Part shown: positions 27,250 to 36,793 of the stretch, piece by piece | Layout of the letters: every line of letters begins with the position of its first letter | Position numbering within the stretch: the first letter of the stretch is position 1 | NCBI RefSeq assembly: GCF_014077625.1 | Contig: NZ_JACFXU010000013.1 | Location: forward strand, 930,001-994,000 | Origin: Sediminihaliea albiluteola | Lineage (GTDB): Bacteria > Pseudomonadota > Gammaproteobacteria > Pseudomonadales > Halieaceae | DNA length: 64,000 nucleotides | Direction of reading: 5' to 3' | Notes under the pieces: model-generated | Told to the model about the DNA's origin: nothing | Database searches by the model: none | What the model saw: the letters and a program-made list of their open reading frames with translations, nothing else | Position numbers and translations under genes: made by a program

Positions 27250-28053
27250 TCAGGCTAGCCAGAGATAGTACAGAATTAGCGCCAGCACTATTCGATAATA
27301 AACAAAGGGCATCAAGCCGAGCTGCTCTAACAAACGGATAAACAAGCTGATACAAGCGTAAGCTGTGATCCCGGCTACCAATGCAGCAGTCGCCAACAGC
27401 CCCCAGTCGACCATTAAATCACTCTGTAGCAAGTCGATTGACTTGAGCAAACCCGCACCGGCGATGACCGGAATCGATAGCAAAAAGGAAAAGCGTGCTG
27501 CGTCGTGGCGCGACAAACCCAGCAGCAGCGCTGCAGTAATAGTGACCCCCGACCGTGAAGCACCTGGGATTAATGCGCAGGCTTGGGCCAAGCCAACCCA
27601 AAGCGCAATCATCAAACTGAGCTTTAGCCCCTCACCGGCAGGCACTGCGCGACGGTCGGCCAAGGCCAATAAGAGACCAAAGCCTAAAGTCGAGCTGGCA
27701 ATAACTGGCAGGCTGCGCAGCTCAGCTTCAATAAAGTCTGCGCCGAAAAAGCCAAATATCACTGCAGGCAATGTCCCGACAAACAACAGAAAAACTAATC
27801 GCCGCTGCTCGACAGCATCGCCACTTGCACTGGGTTGCAGACAGGCTAAAAGCATCTGCTGTAAATCTCGGCGATAAAACAACATGACTGCCAGCAAAGT
27901 GCCAACGTGCACCGCAACATCAAAGGCCAAGCCCTGATCAGGCCAACCAAAGACCAGCGAAGGAATCACTAAGTGCGCAGAGCTGGAGATCGGAAAAAAC
28001 TCGGTAAGTCCCTGCACAAACGCTAGTATAAGTGCGTGTATTGGTTCAATCAC
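27250..28053 (-). CDS. uppP: Undecaprenyl-diphosphate phosphatase
   Basis: A 267-residue polytopic inner-membrane enzyme (BacA/UppP) that recycles the undecaprenyl-PP carrier of peptidoglycan synthesis and confers bacitracin tolerance. The two inverted catalytic repeats are clear: QGLTEFFPISSSAHL near residue 14 and IPGASRSGVTIT near residue 170. Length is normal. The GTG start overlaps the tsaB stop by four bases (GTGA), so it is translated from the tsaB message. Confidence 0.95.
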   Translation of the reverse strand: MIEPIHALILAFVQGLTEFFPISSSAHLVIPSLVFGWPDQGLAFDVAVHVGTLLAVMLFYRRDLQQMLLACLQPSASGDAVEQRRLVFLLFVGTLPAVIFGFFGADFIEAELRSLPVIASSTLGFGLLLALADRRAVPAGEGLKLSLMIALWVGLAQACALIPGASRSGVTITAALLLGLSRHDAARFSFLLSIPVIAGAGLLKSIDLLQSDLMVDWGLLATAALVAGITAYACISLFIRLLEQLGLMPFVYYRIVLALILYYLWLA

Positions 28054-28763
28054 GATGCTTTACCCTGTTCCGATAACTTCTTCCAAGAGACCTCATCCCG
28101 CACATAGACTGGGCACACTTGCTCTGCTTTCTGCAGCTGTCCCTGCCGCCAAGCGATTTCAGCAGGTTTAAATAGATCCTGTGCCTGTGGCAACAACTCG
28201 GGATAGCAGGCCTGCAGCCTTTGCTGCAAGTCTTGTGGCATCTGCTCAGCAAGCAACAGCCCCGAACCAATCCCCACTACCTTCTGGCCTGCATCGAGCG
28301 ACACAGGGAGTGACTCAGGGCGCGAAACCTGTGGCCCCTCCAGCACTTCAATGTGATCATCATGCACCTGACATAGCGACCAATAAAGTTCCCCCATATG
28401 GGCATCGACCGTACTGAGAATGTAATCACCACTGTGGATTAGGCCCTCGCGGTAAGCCGTGTAAGCCTGCGCTAATAGGGTGCTGACCGGGATCGCTGGC
28501 AGTTTATTGGCAAAACACAAGCCCTGTACTGCGCTGGCGCAAATCCTCAAACCAGTAAAGGAACCCGGACCGACGCCATAGACCACTGCATCAATACCCA
28601 GCTCCCGCAAGCGCCCGTGAGGAAGAAGTTGCTGTAACATAGCAAACAGGCGCTGACTGTGCTGCCGAGGAATGATTTCATGCTGCTGGGTTATTTGCTG
28701 ATCTAGCAAAAGCGCTAGCGAGCAGGCATCTGTCGAAGTATCCAATGCCAAAAAGTTAGCCAT
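28050..28763 (-). CDS. tsaB: tRNA N6-threonylcarbamoyladenosine complex subunit TsaB
   Basis: A 237-residue ASKHA-fold protein that scaffolds TsaD and TsaE in forming t6A37 on ANN-decoding tRNAs. MANFLALDTSTDACSLALL and YGVGPGSFTGLRI are hallmark segments. A five-codon upstream ATG exists; the ATG at 28763 starts directly before the conserved first strand and is preferred, though neither has a strong ribosome site. It is coupled to uppP through a four-base overlap and is divergent from mobA. Confidence 0.93.
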   Translation of the reverse strand: MANFLALDTSTDACSLALLLDQQITQQHEIIPRQHSQRLFAMLQQLLPHGRLRELGIDAVVYGVGPGSFTGLRICASAVQGLCFANKLPAIPVSTLLAQAYTAYREGLIHSGDYILSTVDAHMGELYWSLCQVHDDHIEVLEGPQVSRPESLPVSLDAGQKVVGIGSGLLLAEQMPQDLQQRLQACYPELLPQAQDLFKPAEIAWRQGQLQKAEQVCPVYVRDEVSWKKLSEQGKAS

Positions 28764-28938
28764 AGCTGTCACTGTCATCGATCTGTGATTGAGTTGCCTG
28801 CTAAGCTACTGCAGGGGCTGAGAGAAAACTGAGCTGCATCTACAATGCGGCTGAAAAACTTCGACATTGTACAACAAAGCTGAGCCTGACATGATCCCAG
28901 AGGCCTGCAAAGCCAGAACAAGCTAAGAGAAAATCACT

Positions 28939-29526
28939 ATGACTGTAGCCTTACATGATCGTCGAGCCTACACCGGCCTGGTACTTGCCGGCGGTGCGGG
29001 GCGGCGTGTCGGCGGGCAGGATAAGGGTATGCTAAGTTGGCGCGGTGCAAAGCTGGCCGAACATGTCTGCTACCGCCTGCGACCACAGGTCGGCGAACTG
29101 TGGATTAGCTGTAATCGCAACCAGCAGTTCTACGGCAGCCTGGCCGACCGTGTGGTGGTTGATCAAGGGCCAGGCTTTGAAGGTCCTTTAGCTGGCATTG
29201 CCGCGGTTGCCGCGCTTACCGCAGATATTCAATCACCTTTCCTATTAATCAGCGCCTGTGACACCCCGCGCTTACCAGTGGATCTAGGAGAGCGACTCAT
29301 GGCAGGACTACAAGACCCGGCGATCGACGTCTGCGTGGCCTTTGATGGTGAGCGTGAACAATACCTAGCAGCAGCTCTGCGCACTCGCTGCCTGCCTAGC
29401 GTTAATCATTACTTAGAACTGGGACAGCGCTCAGTGCGCGGCTGGTACGCGAGCTTGCGGCGCAATCGGATTGATTTTTCTGATCAGGCGGAAAGCTTTT
29501 TCAATTACAACAACTTGACACAGTGA
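28939..29526 (+). CDS. mobA: Molybdenum cofactor guanylyltransferase
   Basis: A 195-residue nucleotidyltransferase attaching GMP to molybdopterin to make the bis-MGD cofactor. VLAGGAGRRVGGQDKGML is the GTP-binding N-terminus, and SACDTPRLP carries the metal-binding aspartate. Length is normal. It stands alone between tsaB (divergent) and the H1-like gene (convergent), ending in a strong shared terminator. It implies that bis-MGD molybdoenzymes exist elsewhere in the genome. Confidence 0.93.
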   Translation: MTVALHDRRAYTGLVLAGGAGRRVGGQDKGMLSWRGAKLAEHVCYRLRPQVGELWISCNRNQQFYGSLADRVVVDQGPGFEGPLAGIAAVAALTADIQSPFLLISACDTPRLPVDLGERLMAGLQDPAIDVCVAFDGEREQYLAAALRTRCLPSVNHYLELGQRSVRGWYASLRRNRIDFSDQAESFFNYNNLTQ

Positions 29527-29571
29527 TAAGCGGGCCAGGAAAAATATTCGATAAATCTTAAGCCCGACAAT

Positions 29572-29605
29572 ATTAATCGCCGCTGGGACATCAGCGGCGA
29601 TTAAT
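29572..29605. terminator. Strong bidirectional hairpin terminator
   Basis: A perfect 14-base-pair stem (ATTAATCGCCGCTG against CAGCGGCGATTAAT) with a six-base loop between the convergent mobA and H1-like genes. The AT pairs at the stem base can open into T-rich 3' ends in both directions. Confidence 0.82.
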
Positions 29606-29617
29606 GACTAGGCATGG

Positions 29618-30487
29618 CTATGACTTATCGGCCTCGACAGCCTTAGACTTTGGCGCTGCTTTCTTTGGCGCTGCTTTTTTAGCAGTGGCCTTCGTTTTCT
29701 TCGCTGCCTTAGGCTTAGCGGCTGCTGCTGTTTTAACTGCTGATTTTTTGCGCGCTGCCGCTTTAGATTTGGATGCTGTAGCTTTTGCTTTAGGGCTAGC
29801 AGTTTTAGCTTTAGCTACTTTTGTTTTTGCAGTGCTTGTTTTCTCATCCGCTTTCTTTTTCGCTTTAGCTTTGGCCTTCTCTTTAGCTGCAGCTTTCTCA
29901 GCAGCGGCTTTCAACTTGGCCACTAGTTTCTTCTCAGCTGCCTTATTGTCACGCTCGAGCTTTTTCTCCATTGTCGCGAGCTTTTTAGCATCGGCTCTGG
30001 CGCGGGACTTTTCCCACTTTGCGGCATATTCAGCTAAAGCTTTGGCTTTATCGCGCTCAGCTCTTTCTGCCAGTTCAGCTTTGCGATCAGCCAGTTTTTG
30101 TTCGGCGATAATTTTAGCTGCTTTAATCCTAGCATCAGCTTTTAGTTCTCTGACGCGCAATTCGGACTCCGCGACACGCTCACGCAAAGTCTTAACTTTG
30201 GCGCTGATTCTGGTCTGGGCTGTAGTGGCGGTCTTGATGGCGCGCTTGTCACCCGAAGCTCTTGCCTGAGCAATGCGATCATTTGCATCGGCTGAAGCTT
30301 TTCTCTCCGTTGCCAAGTTCTTTTGCAACTTTGCCAAAGCCACTTCAGCTCGTTTCAGAGCGGGAGTTTCGTATGATGTAATGGTGATCTTTTTAGACGA
30401 AACTTTTTTTGCCGCTGCTTTTTTAGCTGGTGCTTTGCGAACAGCTTTAGCTGTTTTCGCTTTCATTTTTCTCTCGGCTTTTGCCAT
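29618..30487 (-). CDS. Histone H1-like Lys/Ala-rich protein (AlgP-like)
   Basis: A 289-residue, very basic protein in three parts: a short KAxKA-type head (residues 1-35), a central region of long charged helices likely to form a coiled coil (about 40-190), and a low-complexity tail of lysine, alanine, threonine and proline (about 190-280) with PKKAAPK-type steps. This resembles Pseudomonas AlgP/AlgR3 and eukaryotic H1 tails and suggests a DNA-compacting or regulatory protein. In Pseudomonas AlgP influences alginate genes, and an algU operon is present 15 kb away. A GGAG ribosome site precedes the ATG. An AT-rich 5' region may supply UP elements. The antisense frame over it is a composition artefact. 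Confidence 0.75.
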   Translation of the reverse strand: MAKAERKMKAKTAKAVRKAPAKKAAAKKVSSKKITITSYETPALKRAEVALAKLQKNLATERKASADANDRIAQARASGDKRAIKTATTAQTRISAKVKTLRERVAESELRVRELKADARIKAAKIIAEQKLADRKAELAERAERDKAKALAEYAAKWEKSRARADAKKLATMEKKLERDNKAAEKKLVAKLKAAAEKAAAKEKAKAKAKKKADEKTSTAKTKVAKAKTASPKAKATASKSKAAARKKSAVKTAAAAKPKAAKKTKATAKKAAPKKAAPKSKAVEADKS

Positions 30488-30512
30488 AACGCAAATCTCC
30501 GCTGTCGTTAAG

Positions 30513-30541
30513 TGTATATCGCTGCAAAAATACCAACAAAA
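30513..30541 (-). promoter_or_regulatory. Candidate promoter for the H1-like gene
   Basis: Read on the minus strand: TTTTGT, 17 bases, TATACA, the -10 ending about 25 bases before the ATG at 30487. A CATGT/ACATG palindrome lies just upstream and an AT-rich tract further up. Confidence 0.4.
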
Positions 30542-30806
30542 CCAATCATGTACAACATGCGGCTGTTTTATTTATCAATACTGAAAGCAGCAAGCAGCCC
30601 GATCTTAAAGTCCTGCATCAACATTTAAGTAGGCTTAATATCATTCAAAAAAGTTTTTAATGAAAAGAAATACACTTTATTTATAGCCTATTATTTTATC
30701 TTTTATAGAAAGATTAAATATTTACTAGGCAGTTGCAGATGATCAACTGCTGAGGTATCGCATTAAAATAGAGCGGCTAAGCAATACTATTGTTTTTTCA
30801 TCGGAC

Positions 30807-30833
30807 ACAAAAAAGGGGAGCTAAGCTCCCCTT
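30807..30833 (-). terminator. Rho-independent terminator of adk
   Basis: On the minus strand, a nine-pair stem (AAGGGGAGC with GCTCCCCTT, three-base loop) is followed by a run of six T residues, 19 bases after the adk stop. Confidence 0.9.
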
Positions 30834-30851
30834 ATTGAAAAATACGGCTAA

Positions 30852-31499
<648 letters not shown>

Positions 31500-31582
31500 T
31501 CAGTGGTTCCTCGGTAGCCTTGCTGGAACCGTAGCGTACGGCAGCCCGCAAGGTGGGTCATACGATATAAAGAAGGGCAGCT

Positions 31583-31611
31583 ACCATACACAGGCTGTGG
31601 TTCGAGCACAA
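31583..31611 (-). promoter_or_regulatory. Candidate sigma-70 promoter for adk
   Basis: Minus strand: TTGTGC, 17 bases, TATGGT, in the 121-base gap between the mazG stop and adk. Confidence 0.4.
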
Positions 31612-31620
31612 GTCCCGTCG

Positions 31621-32427
31621 CTAGCGTCTTTTGGCCGCTTCCCAGAGCTCGTCCAGCTCAGTAGCGCTGCAGCTAGCCAAATTTTGACCCGATGCTAAGG
31701 CCTGGCTTTCCATGTGGCTAAAGCGGCTCTCAAACTTACTTGAAGCACGACGAAGAGATGCCTCGGCATCTAGACCAAGATGACGTGAGAGATTGACGCA
31801 AGTAAAAAGCAGGTCGCCCATCTCCTCTTCTATCGCAGCGCTATGACTCTCTGACATCGCTGCGCGCAGCTCGGCGAGCTCCTCCTCTATCTTGAGCAGC
31901 ACCGATTCAGCTTCCGGCCAATCAAAGTTGACTCGCGCTGCGCGTTTTTGCAATTTTTGGGCGCGAGGCAGCGCTGGTAAGGCCAGCGGTATATCCGCTA
32001 ACAAACCCTGCTCTTGGCGCTTATCGCGCTCCTCTTGCTTGATTGTCTCCCAACTTTCCTTAACTTGTTCAAGTGCCGCCGAACGATCGGCTATACCTTC
32101 TATTTCACCCCCCGCGAACACATGGGGATGCCGGCGTATCAGCTTTTGAACTAGCCCATCGACCACCGAATCAAAATCAAAGAGCTCTTGTTCTCGTCCC
32201 AATTGGGCGTAAAAAATCACCTGGAACAGCAGGTCGCCCAACTCTTCCTCCAGATGTACAAAATCACCGCGCTCAATAGCCTCGGCTAACTCATAACACT
32301 CTTCTAAGGTTGAGGGGACGATACTGCGAAAGTCCTGCTGTAAATCCCAGGGGCAGCCATGCTGCGGGTCGCGTAAACGCTGCATCACTCGCAGCAAATC
32401 ATCCATAGCGTATTTCACTTTAGCCAT
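31621..32427 (-). CDS. mazG: Nucleoside triphosphate pyrophosphohydrolase MazG
   Basis: A 268-residue protein with two MazG repeats. The first (LEEELGDLLFQVIFYAQL) and second (IEEEMGDLLFTCVNLSRH) carry the EExxE-type metal-binding helices; CPWDLQQDF near the N-terminus is a family signature. It hydrolyses NTPs and dampens (p)ppGpp effects in Escherichia coli. It starts eight bases after the relA stop, the usual relA-mazG coupling. Confidence 0.95.
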   Translation of the reverse strand: MAKVKYAMDDLLRVMQRLRDPQHGCPWDLQQDFRSIVPSTLEECYELAEAIERGDFVHLEEELGDLLFQVIFYAQLGREQELFDFDSVVDGLVQKLIRRHPHVFAGGEIEGIADRSAALEQVKESWETIKQEERDKRQEQGLLADIPLALPALPRAQKLQKRAARVNFDWPEAESVLLKIEEELAELRAAMSESHSAAIEEEMGDLLFTCVNLSRHLGLDAEASLRRASSKFESRFSHMESQALASGQNLASCSATELDELWEAAKRR

Positions 32428-32435
32428 CGACTTTA

Positions 32436-34667
32436 CTACTCGCTGATGCGTGAAGCGCTCACGACATTAGTCAAACCACTAATACGCTGCAGGAGACGGG
32501 ACAAGGCCCCCAGGTTAGGGACTTCGACACGCAAACGCATGGTAGCTGTATGCTGCTTTTTGTTAGTCTGGGTGTTAATTGACAAGACATTAATACGCGC
32601 AGCACTAAACAAGCCAGTGATATCACTCAGCAAGCCTTGGCGGTCATAAGCTTCTATAGCAATATCAACCTCGTAACTTTGCCCTGGGGTTTCACCCCAA
32701 TCCACGCGGATAATCCGCTCAGGCGAAGACTCTTGCAGCTGCACTAAGCGACCACAATCACTGCGATGAATACTAACGCCGCGGCCCTGGGTTATAAAGC
32801 CTGTTATATCATCACCGTGTATCGGGCAGCAGCATCCCGCCATCTGTGTCAGGAGATTGCCAACCCCCTGCACTTTTACTTGCTTGTTTGACAGCGTTTT
32901 TGCGCTGCCAGAGACAATCTCAAGCTTGGGCTCAGTATTTTTTTCAAGCAGACTCTGAGCTGCATTAAGCACCTGAGCTGAAGCTAGCTCGCCCGAGCCC
33001 ACCGCCGCATACATATCCTCGACCGTAGTCATTTGGACTTTGGCGGCAATGCGTTTGTAATCAATGCTAGTGAGCGCCAGTCGTTTGAAATCCCGTTCTA
33101 AGAGATGTCGTCCAGCATCGATATTATCTTCTCGGGCTTGGGTTCTAAACCAGTGCTGCACTTTTGCACGAGCGCGCGAAGTGCGCAGGTAACCCAAACC
33201 GGGCTGCAGCCAGTCGCGTTTAGGTACGCCATCTTTACTGGTCAGTATCTCGACCCGCTCACCGGTCTTCAATCGATAACTCAAAGGCACTATGGAGCCG
33301 TTTACTTTCGCGCCGCGACAGCGATGCCCTACTTCAGTATGCACATGGTAGGCAAAATCTAAGGGTGTAGCGCCTTGAGCTAAATTCACCACATCGCCTT
33401 CGGGAGTAAAGACATAAACTCGATCCTGAGCCACATCGAAGCTGAATTGCTCCGCCACGCCCTGGCTATCGCCCGTTTCTTCATGCCAGTCCAACACCTG
33501 TCGCAACCATGCTATTTTTTCTTCATAGCTACTGGCCATACTAGATTCAGCATCAGAACCCTTGTAGCGCCAGTGTGCACAAACCCCCAGTTCAGCCTCT
33601 TCATGCATCTGTTTGGTGCGAATCTGCAATTCCAATACTTTGCCCTGAGGGCCAATTACCGCGGTGTGCAGTGAGCGATAACCGTTCTCTTTAGGGTTGG
33701 CGATATAGTCATCAAACTCATTAGGAATATTGCGCCACAGACCGTGCACTAAACCTAGGGTGGCGTAACAATCCTTGACCTCGGGGACCAGTATACGGAT
33801 GGCGCGAATGTCGTAGACTTGGGAAAAACCAATGCCCTTGCGCTGCATTTTTCGCCAAATACTGTAAATGTGCTTGGCCCGCCCCGAAATTTCGAACTCG
33901 AGTCCTGCATTTTTTAACACGCGGCTCAATTCATCGCGGACCTGATTGATAAATTGATCGCGCTCTATCCGTTTACCATCGAGTAGACGCGCGATTTTGC
34001 GGTAGGCCTCGGCATAAATATAACGGAAAGAAAGGTCTTCCAGCTCCCACTTGAGATAGCCGATCCCCAATCGGTGAGCCAATGGCGCGTAGACATCAAA
34101 TACATCTTGGGCGATCGGCATGCGCCGCTGTTCATCATACTTTACGGCCCGGATGGCACAGACACGTTCAGCCAGTTTAATCAGTGCCACACGGACATCA
34201 TCCACTAGCGAGATCAACATTTGACGAATATTGTCTTTTTGCGCGTTGGGCTGCCCCAAAACGGGGCTTTGTGCGGGGCGCTTGAGGTCACTAATAGCCG
34301 CCATACGCAGCACTCCAAGGATCAGCGAGCGCACCTCGGCACCAAAGCTTTCCTCAACCGCATCCAGTGACAGGCGCTCCTCACGCACTGCCCGATACAG
34401 CAAACCCGCCAGCAGCCCATCCACGCCGACATGAAGTTCAGCGAGGATTTGGGTGATATCTAGGCCCGCGAGAAAGGTATCCGATACGCTGGACCAATCA
34501 GCGACATCCACTCCCTGATTCTGCGCTGCGTTTTGCGCCACCTGCAATGCTTGCTCTAAGCGCTGCTGCTCTGCTTCGTCCAGCACCACCGGCAATTGAT
34601 CCAGCCAGCGCTGCACATCGATTGTGCCGGCAGGGCTAAGGTGTGACTGTTCTCTGACTCGAACCAT
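32436..34667 (-). CDS. relA: (p)ppGpp synthetase RelA
   Basis: A 743-residue stringent-response synthetase. The N-terminal HD-like hydrolase domain is degenerate (the HD pair that SpoT keeps is replaced in the LLAGLLYRAVREE region), so it is RelA and not SpoT. The synthetase domain (SIWRKMQRKGIGFSQVYDIR, ENGYRSLHTAV), TGS domain (VYVFTPEGDVVNLAQGATPLDF), the cysteine-rich zinc-finger region (GCCCPIHGDDI) and a C-terminal ACT domain follow in order. It senses uncharged tRNA on stalled ribosomes. cysM lies 12 bases upstream and mazG eight bases downstream on one strand; the 23S methyltransferase rlmD, often between cysM and relA in pseudomonads, is absent. Confidence 0.96.
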   Translation of the reverse strand: MVRVREQSHLSPAGTIDVQRWLDQLPVVLDEAEQQRLEQALQVAQNAAQNQGVDVADWSSVSDTFLAGLDITQILAELHVGVDGLLAGLLYRAVREERLSLDAVEESFGAEVRSLILGVLRMAAISDLKRPAQSPVLGQPNAQKDNIRQMLISLVDDVRVALIKLAERVCAIRAVKYDEQRRMPIAQDVFDVYAPLAHRLGIGYLKWELEDLSFRYIYAEAYRKIARLLDGKRIERDQFINQVRDELSRVLKNAGLEFEISGRAKHIYSIWRKMQRKGIGFSQVYDIRAIRILVPEVKDCYATLGLVHGLWRNIPNEFDDYIANPKENGYRSLHTAVIGPQGKVLELQIRTKQMHEEAELGVCAHWRYKGSDAESSMASSYEEKIAWLRQVLDWHEETGDSQGVAEQFSFDVAQDRVYVFTPEGDVVNLAQGATPLDFAYHVHTEVGHRCRGAKVNGSIVPLSYRLKTGERVEILTSKDGVPKRDWLQPGLGYLRTSRARAKVQHWFRTQAREDNIDAGRHLLERDFKRLALTSIDYKRIAAKVQMTTVEDMYAAVGSGELASAQVLNAAQSLLEKNTEPKLEIVSGSAKTLSNKQVKVQGVGNLLTQMAGCCCPIHGDDITGFITQGRGVSIHRSDCGRLVQLQESSPERIIRVDWGETPGQSYEVDIAIEAYDRQGLLSDITGLFSAARINVLSINTQTNKKQHTATMRLRVEVPNLGALSRLLQRISGLTNVVSASRISE

Positions 34668-34679
34668 AATGAGCCCAAC

Positions 34680-35576
34680 TCAACTGTCGGCGAACACGCC
34701 AGTCGATAAATAGCGATCGCCTCGGTCGCAAATGATGGCGACGATAAGGGCATTTTCCACTTCTTGCGACAGTCGCAAGGCAGCGGCAACTGCCCCACCC
34801 GAGGAAACGCCGCAGAATATCCCCTCTTTTGAAGCCAGTGCACGCATGGTCTGCTCGGACTCAGTTTGCGAGATATCCATCACTCGATCCACCCGCGCGG
34901 CGTCGAAGATTTTTGGCAGATAAGCCTCCGGCCAGCGGCGAATCCCCGGAATGCTCGAGCCATCTTGAGGCTGTAAACCAATAATTTCTATCTCTGGGTT
35001 TTGCTCTTTGAGGTAGGCCGAACAGCCCATGATGGTTCCGGTGGTACCCATCGAGCTGACAAAGTGCGTCAATTGACCATCTGTCTGATGCCAAATTTCT
35101 GGCCCTGTACTACGATAGTGTGCCAATGGATTGTCGGGATTGGCGAACTGATCGAGCACCCGACCCTCGCCGCGAGATTGCATTGCCAAAGCTAGGTCCC
35201 GGGCGCCCTCCATGCCCTCTGCCTGACTCACTTCTAACAGCGTCGCGCCATAGGCCGTCATCGACTGCTTGCGCTCTGCACTCATATTGTCGGGCATAAT
35301 CAAAGTCAGAGGGTAGCCCTTAATGGCCGCGGCCATGGCCAGGGCAATCCCTGTATTGCCACTGGTCGCCTCTATCAGACGGTCACCCGGCCGAATCTCG
35401 CCTCGGGCCTCGGCATCGGCAATCATGCCCAGCGCCGGACGGTCCTTGACCGAGCCTGCGGGATTATTACCTTCGAGTTTAACCAGAATCGTATTACTGC
35501 TCTGCCCGGGCAAGCGCTGCAAGCGCACCAGTGGAGTATTGCCTATAAAGGATTCTATCGTCGGATATTGGGACAT
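34680..35576 (-). CDS. cysM: Cysteine synthase B
   Basis: A 298-residue PLP enzyme making cysteine from O-acetylserine and sulfide or thiosulfate. NNPAGSVKDRPA contains the PLP lysine Lys44; EATSGNTGIALA binds the substrate carboxylate; GTTGTIMG holds the phosphate. The C-terminal length and GVSSGGAVAAA match CysM rather than CysK. It heads a unit with relA and mazG. Confidence 0.94.
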   Translation of the reverse strand: MSQYPTIESFIGNTPLVRLQRLPGQSSNTILVKLEGNNPAGSVKDRPALGMIADAEARGEIRPGDRLIEATSGNTGIALAMAAAIKGYPLTLIMPDNMSAERKQSMTAYGATLLEVSQAEGMEGARDLALAMQSRGEGRVLDQFANPDNPLAHYRSTGPEIWHQTDGQLTHFVSSMGTTGTIMGCSAYLKEQNPEIEIIGLQPQDGSSIPGIRRWPEAYLPKIFDAARVDRVMDISQTESEQTMRALASKEGIFCGVSSGGAVAAALRLSQEVENALIVAIICDRGDRYLSTGVFADS

Positions 35577-35655
35577 AAATTCATTACCATCTTGATATGG
35601 CCAGTATATCGGCTTTAGCAGGGACTAACAGGGCGAAAACGAGCATGCCTGTGGG

Positions 35656-36030
35656 CTATTCGCCCAGTACCGCAAAAGCGACCACATAGGCCTGTTCGTC
35701 AGCTAAGCTCAACAGCACACGGGAGCCACCGCGCGCCTCAGCTGCTGCCAGTGCGCCGCCTGATAGCTCGACCATTGGCGCACCCTTGTCGTCGTGTACT
35801 ATATTCATATGCTGCCAGCTGACACCGCGACCAATACCAGTGCCGAGCGCTTTAGCAATAGCTTCTTTGGCTGCAAAACGTTTGGCTAGCAAGCGCAGGG
35901 GCATTTGGCTGTTGTTATACTCGCGCTGCTCTTCTGCGGTCAGTATACGCGCCACAAAGCGATCACCTAGGCGCTCCACCACCGCTTCAATACGGGCAAT
36001 TTCTAAAATATCAGTACCCACTGCAATCAT
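35656..36030 (-). CDS. acpS: Holo-[acyl-carrier-protein] synthase
   Basis: A 124-residue enzyme transferring 4'-phosphopantetheine from CoA to acyl carrier protein. GTDILEIARIE with the metal-binding aspartate and RFAAKEAIAKALGTG with the glutamate are intact. It overlaps the recO stop by four bases (ATGA). In most relatives pdxJ lies between recO and acpS; here it is missing. Confidence 0.95.
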   Translation of the reverse strand: MIAVGTDILEIARIEAVVERLGDRFVARILTAEEQREYNNSQMPLRLLAKRFAAKEAIAKALGTGIGRGVSWQHMNIVHDDKGAPMVELSGGALAAAEARGGSRVLLSLADEQAYVVAFAVLGE

Positions 36031-36752
36031 TGCACAGCCTTTTGCCGAAACTGTCGAAATAACTCACGAGTATGCAGAGGCCGCCCACCGAGATGCTCTG
36101 CTATCACTTGACGCAACAAGCGCTTAGCGACTTGTGATCTAGCGCCACCGAACTGACCTTTTGCGATAGCTTGCAGATCATGACCGGCAAAGCGACTGTG
36201 CTCTGGGACAGCCTGAGAATGGCACTCAACTAAGCCTAAACCGGGGTGGTATTCATACCAAGCCTCCGCTTTTACGGAGCTCTGGGCACGCACATCCCAG
36301 AGCGGGTCAAAACCATAACCGAGCTCATCGAGTAAGCGCAATTCAAAGCTGCGCAATACTGTATCGATCGCAGCTTCGCCGCTCAAGTTGTGCAGTGTCT
36401 CGCCGTAATATGCAAAGAGGGCTTGATGGGGGCTCTGACTGTGGAGAAGTCGCAATAAGAGCTCATTGAGGTACAGACCGCTGAACAGGCGCTCTCCGCG
36501 CAGCGTAATTGCCAGCCCGGCAGGCTCGGCAGAGACAAGGGATTGCAGCTCACTGCGGCCAGAGAAAGACAGTAGCAAAGGCCGGAAAGGTTGTAAGGTT
36601 GCACGCAGACTACCACCACGGGCTTTGCGGTGTACACCGCGCCCCACCAAACTTAAACGACCGTATTCTGGAGTAAAAACCTCTAACAGCTGACTGCTAT
36701 CGCGATAGGGTCGACTGTGCAGTAAGAAGGCTGGTTGCAAGTTAACGCGCAT
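36027..36752 (-). CDS. recO: DNA repair protein RecO
   Basis: A 241-residue recombination mediator of the RecFOR pathway. The N-terminal OB fold (PAFLLHSRPYRDSSQLLEVFTPEYG) and the helical C-terminal domain (RSFELRLLDELGYGFD) are clear. It loads RecA on SSB-coated gaps. It follows era after 41 bases and is coupled to acpS. Confidence 0.93.
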   Translation of the reverse strand: MRVNLQPAFLLHSRPYRDSSQLLEVFTPEYGRLSLVGRGVHRKARGGSLRATLQPFRPLLLSFSGRSELQSLVSAEPAGLAITLRGERLFSGLYLNELLLRLLHSQSPHQALFAYYGETLHNLSGEAAIDTVLRSFELRLLDELGYGFDPLWDVRAQSSVKAEAWYEYHPGLGLVECHSQAVPEHSRFAGHDLQAIAKGQFGGARSQVAKRLLRQVIAEHLGGRPLHTRELFRQFRQKAVQ

Positions 36753-36793
36753 AGCCGATCATCACTCCCGGTGGCGCTTAGCGCCGATAGCGA

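Larger units (their letters stand above)
30488..30851. other. AT-rich intergenic region (364 bases) between H1-like gene and adk
   Basis: The longest gene-free stretch of the window and clearly more AT-rich than its surroundings, above all from 30620 to 30730. It holds the adk terminator (30807-30833), a GCAGTTG/CAACTGC inverted repeat (30729-30735 and 30744-30750, eight-base loop), a CATGT-ACA-ACATG palindrome (30547-30559) and a promoter-like sequence for the H1-like gene. I see no convincing small gene or structured RNA. Confidence 0.6.

Noticed and set aside
27365-27877. A 170-codon frame antisense to uppP
   Set aside because: Complement of a well-conserved uppP; no ribosome site and no family resemblance.
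29604-30269. A 221-codon frame on the plus strand across the H1-like gene
   Set aside because: It is the complement of Lys/Ala-rich codons, which produces long stop-free Ala/Leu/Phe/Ser runs. The minus-strand gene has a ribosome site, promoter and shared terminator.
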